Notes: generated by a model not told the origin, from the letters alone. 50,969 bases of DNA from an uncultured Flavobacteriaceae bacterium (GCA_938073895.1 CALJFB010000007.1:1-50969); one strand, 5' to 3'. Shown: positions 1-8,010, counted from the first letter of the stretch. Program-made: numbers and translations.

Positions 1-121
1 GAACTTCAGCAACATCGGCATAATGAATCTCAGAAAATAATTTTTTAATTTCAGAATCTTTATTCTCGTTGATGAGTCCAATTAATTTTTCTAAAAATGA
101 TGCGGTAATTTTAAACGCCAT
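1..121 (-). CDS. mgtE: Magnesium transporter MgtE, N-terminal fragment (cut by window edge)
   Basis: Only the first 40 codons are inside the window. The protein starts [18 protein letters not shown] and contains IHYADVAEV, which matches the start of the cytosolic MgtE N domain (family pattern LHPADIAEIL), the Mg2+-sensing region of this inner-membrane Mg2+ channel. The ATG at 121 overlaps the last 11 bases of rsmA, so the two genes are probably translated from one message. The identification rests on a short stretch plus gene order, so the family is likely but not certain. Confidence 0.7.
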   Translation of the reverse strand, partial: MAFKITASFLEKLIGLINENKDSEIKKLFSEIHYADVAEV

Positions 122-950
122 TTGATGCTATTTTTTGAGTAAGTATAATAAACTCTTGAACAGACAATTGCTCTGGTCTTTTCGCAAATATAGGATCTTC
201 TTTTAAAGAATCCGAAAGATTCAATGATTTTAAACTAGAGCGCAACATTTTTCTCCTTTGGTTGAATGCTGTTTTTACAACTCTAAAAAACAACTTTTCA
301 TCGACAGGGAGTGAATAGTCTTTCTTTCTGATGAGTCTAATAACACCAGAATCTACTTTAGGCGGCGGATCAAACACAGAGGGAGGAACTGTAAATAAAT
401 AGCTCACTTCAAAAAAAGCTTGGGTTAAAACCGATAAAATTCCGTAAACCTTACTGCCTTCTTTTTCTGCAATTCGTTTTGCTACTTCTTTTTGAAACAT
501 TCCTGAAAATTCAGGAACATAGGCCCTATTTTCTATGGCTTTAAAAACAATTTGAGTAGAAATGTTGTAGGGAAAATTTCCACTTATAGCAAATTGCTCG
601 TCGCCAAAAGTTTTAGAGACATCGTATTTTAAGAAATCTTCCTCAAGAATTCTTGCCGATAAGTTTAAGTAGTTTGCCTTTAAATAATCTACACTTTCTG
701 TATCTATTTCTACAACATAAGTTGTAAAATCTTTATTGTCTAATAAGTATTTGGTTAAAACGCCCATTCCTGGGCCAATTTCTAACACTTTATTATAGCC
801 ATTTCCAGTTAAGGCTTCGCCAATGCGTTGTGCAACAGATTCGTCTTCTAAAAAATGCTGACCAAGAAATTTTTTAGCTCTCACGGCATTTGGATCGTGT
901 TGCTTTTTATGGTTTTTTGTAAACTCTTTTTTAAATTTCTTTTTTGCCAT
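111..950 (-). CDS. rsmA: 16S rRNA (adenine1518-N6/adenine1519-N6)-dimethyltransferase RsmA (KsgA)
   Basis: This enzyme uses S-adenosylmethionine to dimethylate two adjacent adenines in the last hairpin of 16S rRNA, late in small-subunit assembly. Visible signatures are FLGQHFL near the N-terminus, the SAM-binding [10 protein letters not shown] motif and the catalytic NFPYNIST motif (N-x-P-Y). At 279 aa it has the usual family length. The first 25 residues are rich in Lys and may be an rRNA-contact tail. It lies 48 bp downstream of the DUF4286 gene and overlaps mgtE by 11 bp, so the three genes look like one operon. Confidence 0.95.
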   Translation of the reverse strand: MAKKKFKKEFTKNHKKQHDPNAVRAKKFLGQHFLEDESVAQRIGEALTGNGYNKVLEIGPGMGVLTKYLLDNKDFTTYVVEIDTESVDYLKANYLNLSARILEEDFLKYDVSKTFGDEQFAISGNFPYNISTQIVFKAIENRAYVPEFSGMFQKEVAKRIAEKEGSKVYGILSVLTQAFFEVSYLFTVPPSVFDPPPKVDSGVIRLIRKKDYSLPVDEKLFFRVVKTAFNQRRKMLRSSLKSLNLSDSLKEDPIFAKRPEQLSVQEFIILTQKIASNGV

Positions 951-998
951 TTTTAACCTTTAATTGGTTTTTAGATGAATTATAATCTGCTATAATAG

Positions 999-1325
999 TT
1001 ATTTAAAGTCTACATTATAATCGTCTACAACTTCTAATTCTGTGCGAAAAGCTAACATTTTATCTGCAAAACGTTTTATGCCATCTGCTTGTAATCTGTC
1101 TTGATCTTCTTTGTAATAAGCCTCTAAAGCCTCGCGTGAGTAGGATCTGTATTGAATTGAGTAGGTTTGTCCGCCCATATCTTCTTCTACTAAAACTCTA
1201 GTCATTGTTGCGTTAGAGAATTTTCCAGTTCCTAAAACTTGTGGTATGTGTTCCTTGATCCAGATTAACCATTCGTTGTGAGCTTCGTCTGCAATATTTA
1301 CAGTTACGTTATATATTATCTGCAT
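999..1325 (-). CDS. DUF4286 family protein
   Basis: A 108-aa soluble protein starting MQIIYNVTVNIADEAHNEWL. It has the alpha/beta ferredoxin-like look of DUF4286 proteins, which in flavobacteria commonly sit next to rsmA, as here. Its biochemical function is unknown. No signal peptide or membrane segment is visible. The gene is the first of the run DUF4286-rsmA-mgtE. A TAnnTTTG box on the same strand (TACCTTTG, 1373 down to 1366) lies about 40 bp upstream and is a plausible promoter. Confidence 0.8.
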   Translation of the reverse strand: MQIIYNVTVNIADEAHNEWLIWIKEHIPQVLGTGKFSNATMTRVLVEEDMGGQTYSIQYRSYSREALEAYYKEDQDRLQADGIKRFADKMLAFRTELEVVDDYNVDFK

Positions 1326-1365
1326 TTGGTACTATTTAAAAGTATTGTAGTCTAATAACTAAAGG

Positions 1366-1373
1366 CAAAGGTA
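1366..1373 (-). promoter_or_regulatory. Candidate -7 promoter box for DUF4286-rsmA-mgtE
   Basis: Reads TACCTTTG on the minus strand, an exact match to the Bacteroidota TAnnTTTG element, about 40 bp before the DUF4286 start. No clear TTG is seen at -33, so support comes from the -7 box and position only. Confidence 0.35.
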
Positions 1374-1563
1374 AGGTTATTTTTTAGTTGAATTTTAATG
1401 GAATTAGAAAACCATTTTAAATCATTGTTATTCGTTAAAAGATAAAAGACTGCTTGGCTTTTAAAACTAAGAAGCAAAACCTGTTTTTAAGAACTAAGAA
1501 ACTAGTATTGTTAAGTTATAAAACAATAGTTTACAGCTTTAAAGTTACTTTAAAATTAATGTT

Positions 1564-1614
1564 TTACTTTATAGTATCGCCTCTTTAATATCTGTATTTT
1601 TTTCTAGCTGGTTT
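1564..1614 (-). pseudogene. Decayed second copy of the 3' end of the TPR gene
   Basis: On the minus strand this reads KPARKKYRY, stop, RGDTIK, stop. The intact TPR gene ends PEARKQYRYLRGDNIE, stop (2203-2253). About three quarters of the bases agree over roughly 50 bp, including an identical TATCGCCTCTT core on the plus strand. The copy lies only 9 bp beyond the yoeB stop codon and carries an in-frame stop, so it is a remnant rather than a gene. The two copies form a direct repeat around the toxin-antitoxin module. Confidence 0.75.
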
Positions 1615-1623
1615 TAGTGTAAT

Positions 1624-1884
1624 TTATTTTCCGTAGTGATAACGACAAGCCGCTATAAATATTTGATTGTTTTCGTATTTGTAAACCAATCTATGTTCAG
1701 ATGTTATACGTCTTGACCAGTAGTTTTGTAAATCTCCTTTTAATGCTTCGGGTTTTCCAATGCCTTCAAAAGGTGCTCTAATGCAACTTTTAATAAGTTC
1801 GTTAATTTTTTTCACTGTCTTTTTATCAACTTTCTGCCAATACAAATAATCTTCCCAAGATGATGTAGACCAAGTTAACTTCAT
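1624..1884 (-). CDS. yoeB: YoeB family mRNA-interferase toxin
   Basis: Ribosome-dependent endoribonuclease toxin of the RelE superfamily. It cleaves mRNA in the ribosomal A site and is blocked by the partner antitoxin. The 86-aa protein is highly similar to E. coli YoeB (84 aa): MKLTWS at the start, EDYLYWQ, KKINELIK, SRRIT-EHRLVY and a CRYHY end. The residues known to be important in E. coli YoeB are all present at equivalent positions (E46, R65, H83, Y84), followed by an extra Gly-Lys. Its ATG directly abuts the antitoxin stop codon. The toxin therefore looks functional. Confidence 0.93.
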   Translation of the reverse strand: MKLTWSTSSWEDYLYWQKVDKKTVKKINELIKSCIRAPFEGIGKPEALKGDLQNYWSRRITSEHRLVYKYENNQIFIAACRYHYGK

Positions 1885-2133
1885 CTATTTAATTATTTTT
1901 TTCTCAACACCATTACCTTCTTCTAGTTCTTTTATTGAGTCTAATAAAACAGTTCTGTTTTTTCCTGTTAATAGATATGTAGTTTCTTTTAAAGAATTAT
2001 ATTCGTCTAACGATATTAAAACAAGGTCTTTACCGTTTTTACGTTTAATAATTATATCGCTTACATCGTTAACCACTTTGTCGAACCAATGCTTTAGGTT
2101 TGAGCGAAAATCTGTATAATTTACTGTTTCCAT
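1885..2133 (-). CDS. yefM: YefM/Phd family antitoxin
   Basis: An 82-aa antitoxin of the Phd/YefM family. The N-terminal half, with TDFRSNLKHWFDKV and then IIIKRKNGKDLVLISLDEYNSL, is the DNA-binding dimerisation domain. The C-terminal third would wrap around YoeB. It is the first gene of the pair and ends with TAG immediately before the toxin ATG. A perfect 24-bp palindrome lies 15 bp upstream and overlaps the promoter region, consistent with the autoregulation known for YefM. The -7 box ends only 4 bases before the ATG, so the message may lack a leader. Confidence 0.92.
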   Translation of the reverse strand: METVNYTDFRSNLKHWFDKVVNDVSDIIIKRKNGKDLVLISLDEYNSLKETTYLLTGKNRTVLLDSIKELEEGNGVEKKIIK

Positions 2134-2137
2134 AATA

Positions 2138-2145
2138 CAAAGATA
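2138..2145 (-). promoter_or_regulatory. Candidate -7 box of the yefM-yoeB promoter
   Basis: Minus strand TATCTTTG fits TAnnTTTG exactly. It is separated from the yefM ATG by four bases (TATT), so the transcript would begin at or within a base or two of the start codon. No separate TTG at -33 is obvious because the palindrome occupies that zone. Confidence 0.5.
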
Positions 2146-2148
2146 ATA

Positions 2149-2172
2149 AAAAGTACTTAATTAAGTACTTTT
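2149..2172. promoter_or_regulatory. 24-bp perfect palindrome, likely YefM operator
   Basis: Each half-site reads AAAAGTACTTAA toward the centre between 2160 and 2161, giving 12 + 12 matched bases with no spacer and two AGTACT cores. It lies just upstream of the -7 box of yefM. YefM-type antitoxins bind palindromes at their own promoters, so an operator is the natural reading. The binding itself is inferred. Confidence 0.65.
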
Positions 2173-2202
2173 AGGTGTTTTTTTTGATTTTCAGGGTAAA
2201 TT

Positions 2203-3999
2203 TTACTCAATATTATCGCCTCTTAAATATCTATACTGCTTCCTTGCTTCTGGAGAATAACTACTATCTAAATGTTCAAAAATAATAGTTTCAAAGCCTT
2301 TTTTTGCTTCTTCCGGAAGATCTAAAAAGTTTAAATCTATTAAGGCTAAATTGTATAAAGCATTATCTATTAGAATACTATTCTTAAAGTTTTTAATTAA
2401 GAATTTGTAGTTGTTTTTAGCGTCTTGGTATTTTTTTGTTTTCTCGAATAATAAGGCTTGCTTTAAAAGAACTTGCGGAATTATAGTTTTTGTTTTGTGC
2501 TCAATTTTAATTTGCTCTAAAAGTACAATAGCTTGTTCTGGTTTGTTTTGAAACGCAAACAAATCTGCTTTTGCATATTTAGTTAAAGCTACTTGCAAAC
2601 TGTCGTCTTGCTTATTATCGCTTATTAATAATTTTAAATCTAAAGCATCGTTTGCAGTTAATTGAGATGTAGAAGCTTTTAGAATTTTAAGCTGACTTTC
2701 GGCCCAAATAAAATCGCCTTTATAATAGCTTGTTTTGGCGACTTTAAAACGTGCTACTTGTGCAAGTGTACTGTTTTTTAATCTACGTTGAACTTGCGTG
2801 TAATAAATTAAAGCTTCGTTAAACTTCTCCTGAAAAACCAATATGTCTCCAAGTTCCATTTTAATTTTTGCAAGATTTATTTGCTTTAAAGGTTCTTCAA
2901 GAGTCTTTTTTAATAAACTAGAAGCAGCTTTTGTGTCGTCTAAATAAAATGCTAAAAAGTGTGCGTAGTTTATTTTAATTTCGGAAATTTCGTTAGGAAA
3001 TCTTTTATCTAAAATAATAGTTTCATACGCTTCTTTAATAGCCGGATATTCTTTTTTAGAAGCAATACTGGTTTGCAATTCTAAAATGTATTTGTCTGCA
3101 GTTAATTGTATAATTGGATCTTGAACACTTTCTTTAACAAAGTTAAAGATGTCTATAGCAATTTCTGGCTCGTTTTGGTTTTTGGTAATTAATCCTAATT
3201 CTATAACTCTATTTAATGGATTAGATGTAATTTCTGGATCGTTTACGCTTCGTTTAAAAATGGCTTTTTCTTGAGCAAAAGCTTTTTTGTATTCTTTTTG
3301 CTGAATAAACAACCAACTTAACATTTCGCTCCAAAATAAGTTTGGTTCGACTTGTAGGTTTTTTAAAAGTGTTTTTTTAAGAAGTATATTATTTTTATCA
3401 TCTCCATTTTCTGTAATAAAATCCGAAATATATCTTTTTATTTGATCTCTATAGGCTTCCTTTTTTAGTGCTAAATTTAAATAGCTAGCAAACATTTTTT
3501 CAATATTTCCTTGTTCTCCATAAATACGAGCCAGCTGGATATTATAATCTTTGTTAGGATACAATACCATTGCTTTTAAGTACAATGTTTTTGCTTCCTC
3601 TAATAAAGAAAAACTCTCAAATTTCTGACCTAAAGTAGTTGCATAACTACTCATGGCATCTATAGATTTTATGGCTTTGTTATAATTTAAATTGGCATTA
3701 ATGGTGTCTTTTTGTAAATCGTAATTACGACCTAAATCTATAAGGCTTGGCGGATAATAAGAACGTTTTAGTCGTGCTAAAATAATAGTTTCGGCTTCTT
3801 TATATTGTTTTAATTGCTGGTGGCAAGCCACTAATTGCGCAATAACATAACTACTTGTTGGTTTGTTTTTATACATTTTAGTATAAATAACAATAGCTTT
3901 TTCAAACGCGCCAGTTTTTAAGTATTCTTTAGCTAAAATATCGTCTTGTGCAAAAGCAGTTAAAGAGAAACTTATAAATAAAAGAAAAAGCCAACGCAT
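2203..3999 (-). CDS. Secreted tetratricopeptide repeat (TPR) protein
   Basis: A 598-aa exported protein with a Sec signal peptide (MRWLFLLFISFSLTAFAQ, cleavage after Ala-Gln) followed by helical TPR-like repeats over nearly the whole length, for example around AFEKAIVIYTKMYKNKP, EEAKTLYLKAMVLYPN and EALIYYTQVQR. TPR arrays are protein-interaction scaffolds, so this is probably a periplasmic or envelope-associated scaffold; the partner is unknown. The start at 3999 is chosen because it gives a clean signal peptide. An upstream in-frame ATG at 4071 lies inside the serS terminator hairpin. The last 16 codons are duplicated beyond the toxin-antitoxin module. Confidence 0.85.
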   Translation of the reverse strand: MRWLFLLFISFSLTAFAQDDILAKEYLKTGAFEKAIVIYTKMYKNKPTSSYVIAQLVACHQQLKQYKEAETIILARLKRSYYPPSLIDLGRNYDLQKDTINANLNYNKAIKSIDAMSSYATTLGQKFESFSLLEEAKTLYLKAMVLYPNKDYNIQLARIYGEQGNIEKMFASYLNLALKKEAYRDQIKRYISDFITENGDDKNNILLKKTLLKNLQVEPNLFWSEMLSWLFIQQKEYKKAFAQEKAIFKRSVNDPEITSNPLNRVIELGLITKNQNEPEIAIDIFNFVKESVQDPIIQLTADKYILELQTSIASKKEYPAIKEAYETIILDKRFPNEISEIKINYAHFLAFYLDDTKAASSLLKKTLEEPLKQINLAKIKMELGDILVFQEKFNEALIYYTQVQRRLKNSTLAQVARFKVAKTSYYKGDFIWAESQLKILKASTSQLTANDALDLKLLISDNKQDDSLQVALTKYAKADLFAFQNKPEQAIVLLEQIKIEHKTKTIIPQVLLKQALLFEKTKKYQDAKNNYKFLIKNFKNSILIDNALYNLALIDLNFLDLPEEAKKGFETIIFEHLDSSYSPEARKQYRYLRGDNIE

Positions 4000-4042
4000 A
4001 AATAAAAATAGATTTACTGTAAATATACTAATTGTTAGAGCA

Positions 4043-4077
4043 AAAAAAATGCCTGAATTAATTTCAGGCATTTTTTT
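4043..4077. terminator. Intrinsic terminator after serS
   Basis: Stem GCCTGAA/TTCAGGC (4051-4057 and 4063-4069) with a 5-nt loop, extended by A-runs and T-runs on both sides. On the minus strand it follows serS and precedes the TPR gene. Confidence 0.8.
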
Positions 4078-4088
4078 AAGATTATGTT

Positions 4089-4140
4089 CTAGTTCTCGAC
4101 GTAGCCTGTCTTGAGTTTAGTCGAAAGGCTCGAACGGACA
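4089..4140. repeat. REP-like intergenic palindromic repeat (single copy here)
   Basis: The stretch contains CTCGAC, AGCCTGTCTTGAG, TAGTCGAAAGGCT and CGAACGGACA. AGCCT and AGGCT can pair around a TGAG...GTCGA core. This composition resembles the GTCGA-rich palindromic repeats scattered between genes in many Flavobacteriia. Only one copy was found in the window, so the repeat status comes from resemblance. Confidence 0.45.
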
Positions 4141-4147
4141 ATTTGTA

Positions 4148-5419
4148 TTAATTTATAATATCAAAACCAGTATAAGGAATTAAAGCCTTAGGTACTTTTA
4201 TACCTTCTGGTGTTTGGTAATTCTCTAGAATACTAGCTAAAATACGTGGTAAAGCTAAAGAACTTCCGTTTAAGGTATGCGCAAATTCATTTTTACCATC
4301 TTTATTTTTAAAACGTAACTTTAATCTGTTAGCTTGGTAAGTTTCAAAATTAGAAACACTAGAAACTTCTAACCATTTTTCTTGCGCAGCAGAATACACT
4401 TCAAAATCAATAGTTAAAACCGATGTAAAAGTTAAATCGCCACCACAAAGTCTTAAAATACGATAAGGCAATTCCAGTTCTTTTAAAATCCCTTGAATAT
4501 GTTCCACCATACCTTCTAAAGCTTTAAAAGAATTATCTGGATGTTCTACTCTAATAATCTCCACTTTATCAAACTGATGTAATCTGTTTAAACCTCTAAC
4601 ATGCGCACCATAACTACCAGCTTCGCGTCTAAAACAAGGCGTATAACCTGTAATGGAAATAGGCAAATCTGCTTCGTTAACCAAAGTATCTCTAAAAATG
4701 TTAGTTCCTGGCACTTCTGCAGTAGGAATTAAATATAAATTATCTCCAGTTACGTGGTACATTTGTCCTTCTTTGTCTGGTAACTGACCAGTTCCAAAAC
4801 CAGAAGCTTCGTTAATTAAGTGTGGTAATTGATATTCCGTATAGCCTGCCGCCGTATTTTTATCTAAAAAATAAGCAATTAAAGCGCGCTGTAAACGTGC
4901 ACCTTTATCTATATAAACCGGAAAACCAGCACCAGTAATTTTAGTACCTAATTCAAAATCAATAATATTATAATCCTTAGCTAATTCCCAATGTGGTTTT
5001 GCAGCATCGTGTAACTTTGGAATATCGCCTTCTCTAAAAGTTTCCAGGTTATCTTCGTCAGATTTTCCTTCAGGAACAGAATCATGCGGTACATTTGGAA
5101 TTTTATATAGTGTAGAATTTAATTCTTCCGTAGTAGCATTTAAATCGTCAGATAACGTTTTAGATTTCTCTTTTAAAACAGCAGTTTGATCTTTAAGCGC
5201 ATTAGCTTCGGCACCTTTTCCGGACTTAAAAAGCATACCAATTTCTTTAGATAATTTATTAGACTCTGCTAATGTGTTATCTAATTCTGTTTGGATCGCT
5301 TTACGTTTTTCGTCTAAAGCAATCACGCTTTCCACCATTTCTGTAGCATCTATATTTCTTACAGCTAATCTAGAAATAACTTTGTCTTTGTTTTCTTTAA
5401 TAAAAGGTACTTGTAACAT
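4148..5419 (-). CDS. serS: Seryl-tRNA synthetase
   Basis: Class II aminoacyl-tRNA synthetase that charges tRNA-Ser (and tRNA-Sec where present). The 423-aa length is typical. The N-terminal ~110 residues form the long antiparallel coiled-coil tRNA-binding arm (IQTELDNTLAESNKLSKEIG and following). The catalytic core shows TAEVPGTNIFRDT and FRREAGSYGAHVRGL (motif 2), and NGSSLALPRILASILENYQ (motif 3, with the family G-S-x-x-A-x-x-R arrangement). The leader contains a structured element at 5434-5536, and a terminator follows the gene. Confidence 0.97.
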   Translation of the reverse strand: MLQVPFIKENKDKVISRLAVRNIDATEMVESVIALDEKRKAIQTELDNTLAESNKLSKEIGMLFKSGKGAEANALKDQTAVLKEKSKTLSDDLNATTEELNSTLYKIPNVPHDSVPEGKSDEDNLETFREGDIPKLHDAAKPHWELAKDYNIIDFELGTKITGAGFPVYIDKGARLQRALIAYFLDKNTAAGYTEYQLPHLINEASGFGTGQLPDKEGQMYHVTGDNLYLIPTAEVPGTNIFRDTLVNEADLPISITGYTPCFRREAGSYGAHVRGLNRLHQFDKVEIIRVEHPDNSFKALEGMVEHIQGILKELELPYRILRLCGGDLTFTSVLTIDFEVYSAAQEKWLEVSSVSNFETYQANRLKLRFKNKDGKNEFAHTLNGSSLALPRILASILENYQTPEGIKVPKALIPYTGFDIIN

Positions 5420-5433
5420 ATTGTTATGTTTAT

Positions 5434-5536
5434 GGCGTTACTATTTTGCTTTTAATGGCAAAATAGTCAGGCTTTCCGTTACATCTTTTTTAATTAGAAA
5501 AAAATTAAAAAAGGATACCACATCAATCCTTAACGC
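5434..5536 (-). ncRNA. Structured RNA element, copy C (serS leader)
   Basis: Minus strand, about 15 bases before the serS ATG. Closing stem GCGTTA (5536-5531) pairs with TAACGC (5441-5436 region). Inside are AGGAT, hairpin 1 (TTTTTTAATT/AATTAAAAAA, 10 bp), AGCCTGAC, and hairpin 2 (CTATTTTGC/GCAAAATAG, 9 bp perfect). The same order of boxes and stems occurs at 34045-34164 and 34706-34833. It may be a Flavo-1 type RNA; that name is a recollection. Whether it acts on serS is unknown. Confidence 0.6.
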
Positions 5537-5603
5537 AGGTGTATTTAGTTAATAAGATGTAAAAATAGTAAGATTTTTGTGTTTAAGAATAGTAATTTAC
5601 TAT

Positions 5604-6920
5604 TTAATTAAACTTGCTTGGTAATAACCAACTAGTATGTCCAAAATAGTTCCATTTTTGATTGGCAATATCCACATCTTGATCTGTAAATTTTTGAAAT
5701 GGTTTTCTATTTACACTTAAAGAACTTTTAATATAAACTGAAATAGAGTCGCCTTTCTTCTTGTATTCTTTTTTTAAATGTTGGCTAAATTGCCACATAA
5801 CATCTGGTTTAGTATGGGCTAGGTTTTGTTGTTTTTTAGTTAGATAATTATTTAAATTCACTCTAAAAGTGGTGTCTTTAGTGTGGTTTGTTATTTTGTA
5901 ATAAGTAGCGCCTTGCTTGGATCTTAACATCATACGCCAAGATAATCTATGGCCTTCTTCGGTCCACAAGACATTATCTTTAATAAAATAATGTCTAAGT
6001 GGTAGCGCAATTTGTATGGTAAAATAAATTAATCCTAAACCAACCAAAATAGGTTTGTAAGATTTTACAGAAATTTCATTTCCAGTATAAAGTGCTTTCT
6101 TTTTTAAAAAGATATTTCTAATTTTTTCGGATTCAAAAAAGAATAAACTAAAAGCTAAAGCTAAAAACGGAAAAATTCCAACCTGGAAAACCACAGAATT
6201 AAATAAATGGAAAAACAAAGAACTGTAAAAAGCTAACTTTCTAGTGGGTTTAAAAAGTAGTAACGGAATAATTAAGCCATCATATAAAATACCACCATAA
6301 CCAACTAGGTAAGGCATAAAATCGTTTTGAAGAAACTCGCCAATAATAGGGTAATTCCTTTTGCCTTCCATTAACAATTTAGGCATTGTTAAATCCAGCC
6401 AATCTGGATATATTTTAGCAACAGAAGCATAAGTGTAAACAATAAATAACTGAATAACAAAAATCCATTTACACCAACTTGGCATAGAAATAGATTTTAT
6501 ACTTGGGTTACGTTTTACATCTAACGAAGCGTATTTATGTGCTGGCAAAAGCGCCATAATTGCGCATAGTAAAATTAATAAATAATAATGATTGTTGTAA
6601 GATGCTTTTTGCATAAAATAGGTAGCAGCCCACATAATGGTAAAGGCAATAATACTAAGTCTGTATTTATAGCCTAACATTATGCCAAGTCCAAAAACAC
6701 CCATAATTATGTAATACGCATACATCCAATTTCCTGGTAATGGCTGTAAAACGTCTAGACCAATAAAATTAAAAGTAAAGTTAGGCTCTATTAACGTTTT
6801 TTTTACCCAACCTGTAAAAATAGCGCCAATAGATTCTAAAAAACATAGCAGTCCAAATATTATTCTAAATACTATTAGAGATGAGTTGTCTATGTTTTTA
6901 AATAAGAATTTATTAAACAT
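5604..6920 (-). CDS. HTTM domain membrane protein (vitamin K-dependent gamma-carboxylase-like)
   Basis: A 438-aa integral membrane protein with several hydrophobic helices in the first ~310 residues (for example VFRIIFGLLCFLESIGAIFTGW and YYLLILLCAIMALLPAH), then a conserved PLRHYFIKDNVLWTEEG and RLSWRMMLRSK block and a soluble C-terminal domain of about 110 residues. This layout matches bacterial HTTM proteins related to vitamin K-dependent gamma-glutamyl carboxylase. The substrate in bacteria is unknown, so no reaction is claimed. The start codon overlaps the end of ribF by 8 bp, indicating co-translation. Confidence 0.8.
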   Translation of the reverse strand: MFNKFLFKNIDNSSLIVFRIIFGLLCFLESIGAIFTGWVKKTLIEPNFTFNFIGLDVLQPLPGNWMYAYYIIMGVFGLGIMLGYKYRLSIIAFTIMWAATYFMQKASYNNHYYLLILLCAIMALLPAHKYASLDVKRNPSIKSISMPSWCKWIFVIQLFIVYTYASVAKIYPDWLDLTMPKLLMEGKRNYPIIGEFLQNDFMPYLVGYGGILYDGLIIPLLLFKPTRKLAFYSSLFFHLFNSVVFQVGIFPFLALAFSLFFFESEKIRNIFLKKKALYTGNEISVKSYKPILVGLGLIYFTIQIALPLRHYFIKDNVLWTEEGHRLSWRMMLRSKQGATYYKITNHTKDTTFRVNLNNYLTKKQQNLAHTKPDVMWQFSQHLKKEYKKKGDSISVYIKSSLSVNRKPFQKFTDQDVDIANQKWNYFGHTSWLLPSKFN

Positions 6921-7827
6921 TAGTAATAAATGTTTTTGCGGTTTCTTGATCTTTTTTTAGCTGTTTTTTAAGTGCATCAATAGATTCATATTTTTTTTCG
7001 TCTCTTATGCGCTTTAATATTTCTATGGTAAGGGTTTTAGTATATAAATCTTTATTAAAGTTAAAAAAGTGTACTTCTATGGTTTTAGTAGTTCCGTTAA
7101 CTGTTGGGTTATTTCCAATATTCATCATTCCAAAAACAACTGTATTGTCTATGGTAGATTTTACAATATAAACGCCATCTTTAGGGATTAGTTTGTAGGT
7201 TTCACTTATTTTTAAGTTTGCAGTTGGAAATTCAATAGTTTTACCAAGACCTTTTCCTTTAACAACAGTTCCTGTTAGTATAAAATTATAATCTAAATAT
7301 TGATTTGCAGTGTCAATATCGCCTTCTAAAAGTGCTTTTCTAATTTTAGTAGAACTTACCGAAACTTCATTAATATCTTGAGCAGATATTTCTTCAACCG
7401 TAAAACCAAATTGTTCTCCAAAACGTTTTAAATCTGTAATATTAGCGCTTCTGTTCCTTCCAAAATGATGATCGTAACCAATTATTATGTGTTTAGCGTT
7501 TAGTTGTTTTACTAAAATATCTTCAACAAATTCTTGGGCCGTAAGTCTAGAGAAATCTTTGGTAAATTTATTAACTACTAAGTTTGTAAGTCCTAAGTTT
7601 TTTAAGATTAGCTCTTTTTCAGCTAAAGTATTTATCATTTTTATATCAGCATCTTTTTGCAAAACCATTCGCGGATGCGGGAAAAAAGTTAATAAAACAG
7701 AAGTTAAATTATGCTTTTCTGCAATAGAAATTACTTTGCTAATAATTTTTTGATGTCCATAATGCACGCCATCAAAAGTACCAATAGTAACTACAGATGG
7801 TTGCAATATTTTAGTATTATACTTCAA
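6913..7827 (-). CDS. ribF: Bifunctional riboflavin kinase / FAD synthetase
   Basis: Converts riboflavin to FMN and then FAD. The N-terminal nucleotidyltransferase domain shows TIGTFDGVHYGHQKII (adenylyltransferase HxGH-type motif) and IIGYDHHFGRNRS. The C-terminal flavokinase domain shows GKGLGKTIEFPTANL and GVYIV, then NIGNNPTVNGTTKTIEVHFF. The 304-aa length is normal for the family. A minus-strand TACTTTTG box at 7851-7844 lies just upstream and may be the promoter. The gene overlaps the HTTM gene by 8 bp. Confidence 0.96.
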   Translation of the reverse strand: MKYNTKILQPSVVTIGTFDGVHYGHQKIISKVISIAEKHNLTSVLLTFFPHPRMVLQKDADIKMINTLAEKELILKNLGLTNLVVNKFTKDFSRLTAQEFVEDILVKQLNAKHIIIGYDHHFGRNRSANITDLKRFGEQFGFTVEEISAQDINEVSVSSTKIRKALLEGDIDTANQYLDYNFILTGTVVKGKGLGKTIEFPTANLKISETYKLIPKDGVYIVKSTIDNTVVFGMMNIGNNPTVNGTTKTIEVHFFNFNKDLYTKTLTIEILKRIRDEKKYESIDALKKQLKKDQETAKTFITNV

Positions 7828-8010
7828 GGAAATGAGTTTGAAACAAAAGTAAAAAAGTAATCCTAAATAATAATCATTTTTTAGTTCCGATTTTATTTTA
7901 AGTTTTTAAAACTTTTTTAATTTAAAGTAAATATTACATCAATAAAAAACGGTCTTTTGGTTGGTTTAAGTCATTTGTTTAAAAAGCTTAGGCTTAAATT
8001 TTATACTTTT

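Noticed and set aside
1624-2133. Toxin-antitoxin pair as part of a larger defence island or prophage
   Set aside because: Only housekeeping genes surround it and no integrase, restriction or phage gene is present; the event seems limited to this pair.
4000-4071. Upstream extension of the TPR gene to an ATG at 4071
   Set aside because: The extra codons run through the serS terminator hairpin, and the ATG at 3999 gives a textbook signal peptide.
5274-5552. Plus-strand open frame of 92 codons
   Set aside because: It lies antisense to serS and its leader element, with no family resemblance; a shadow of low-stop antisense sequence.
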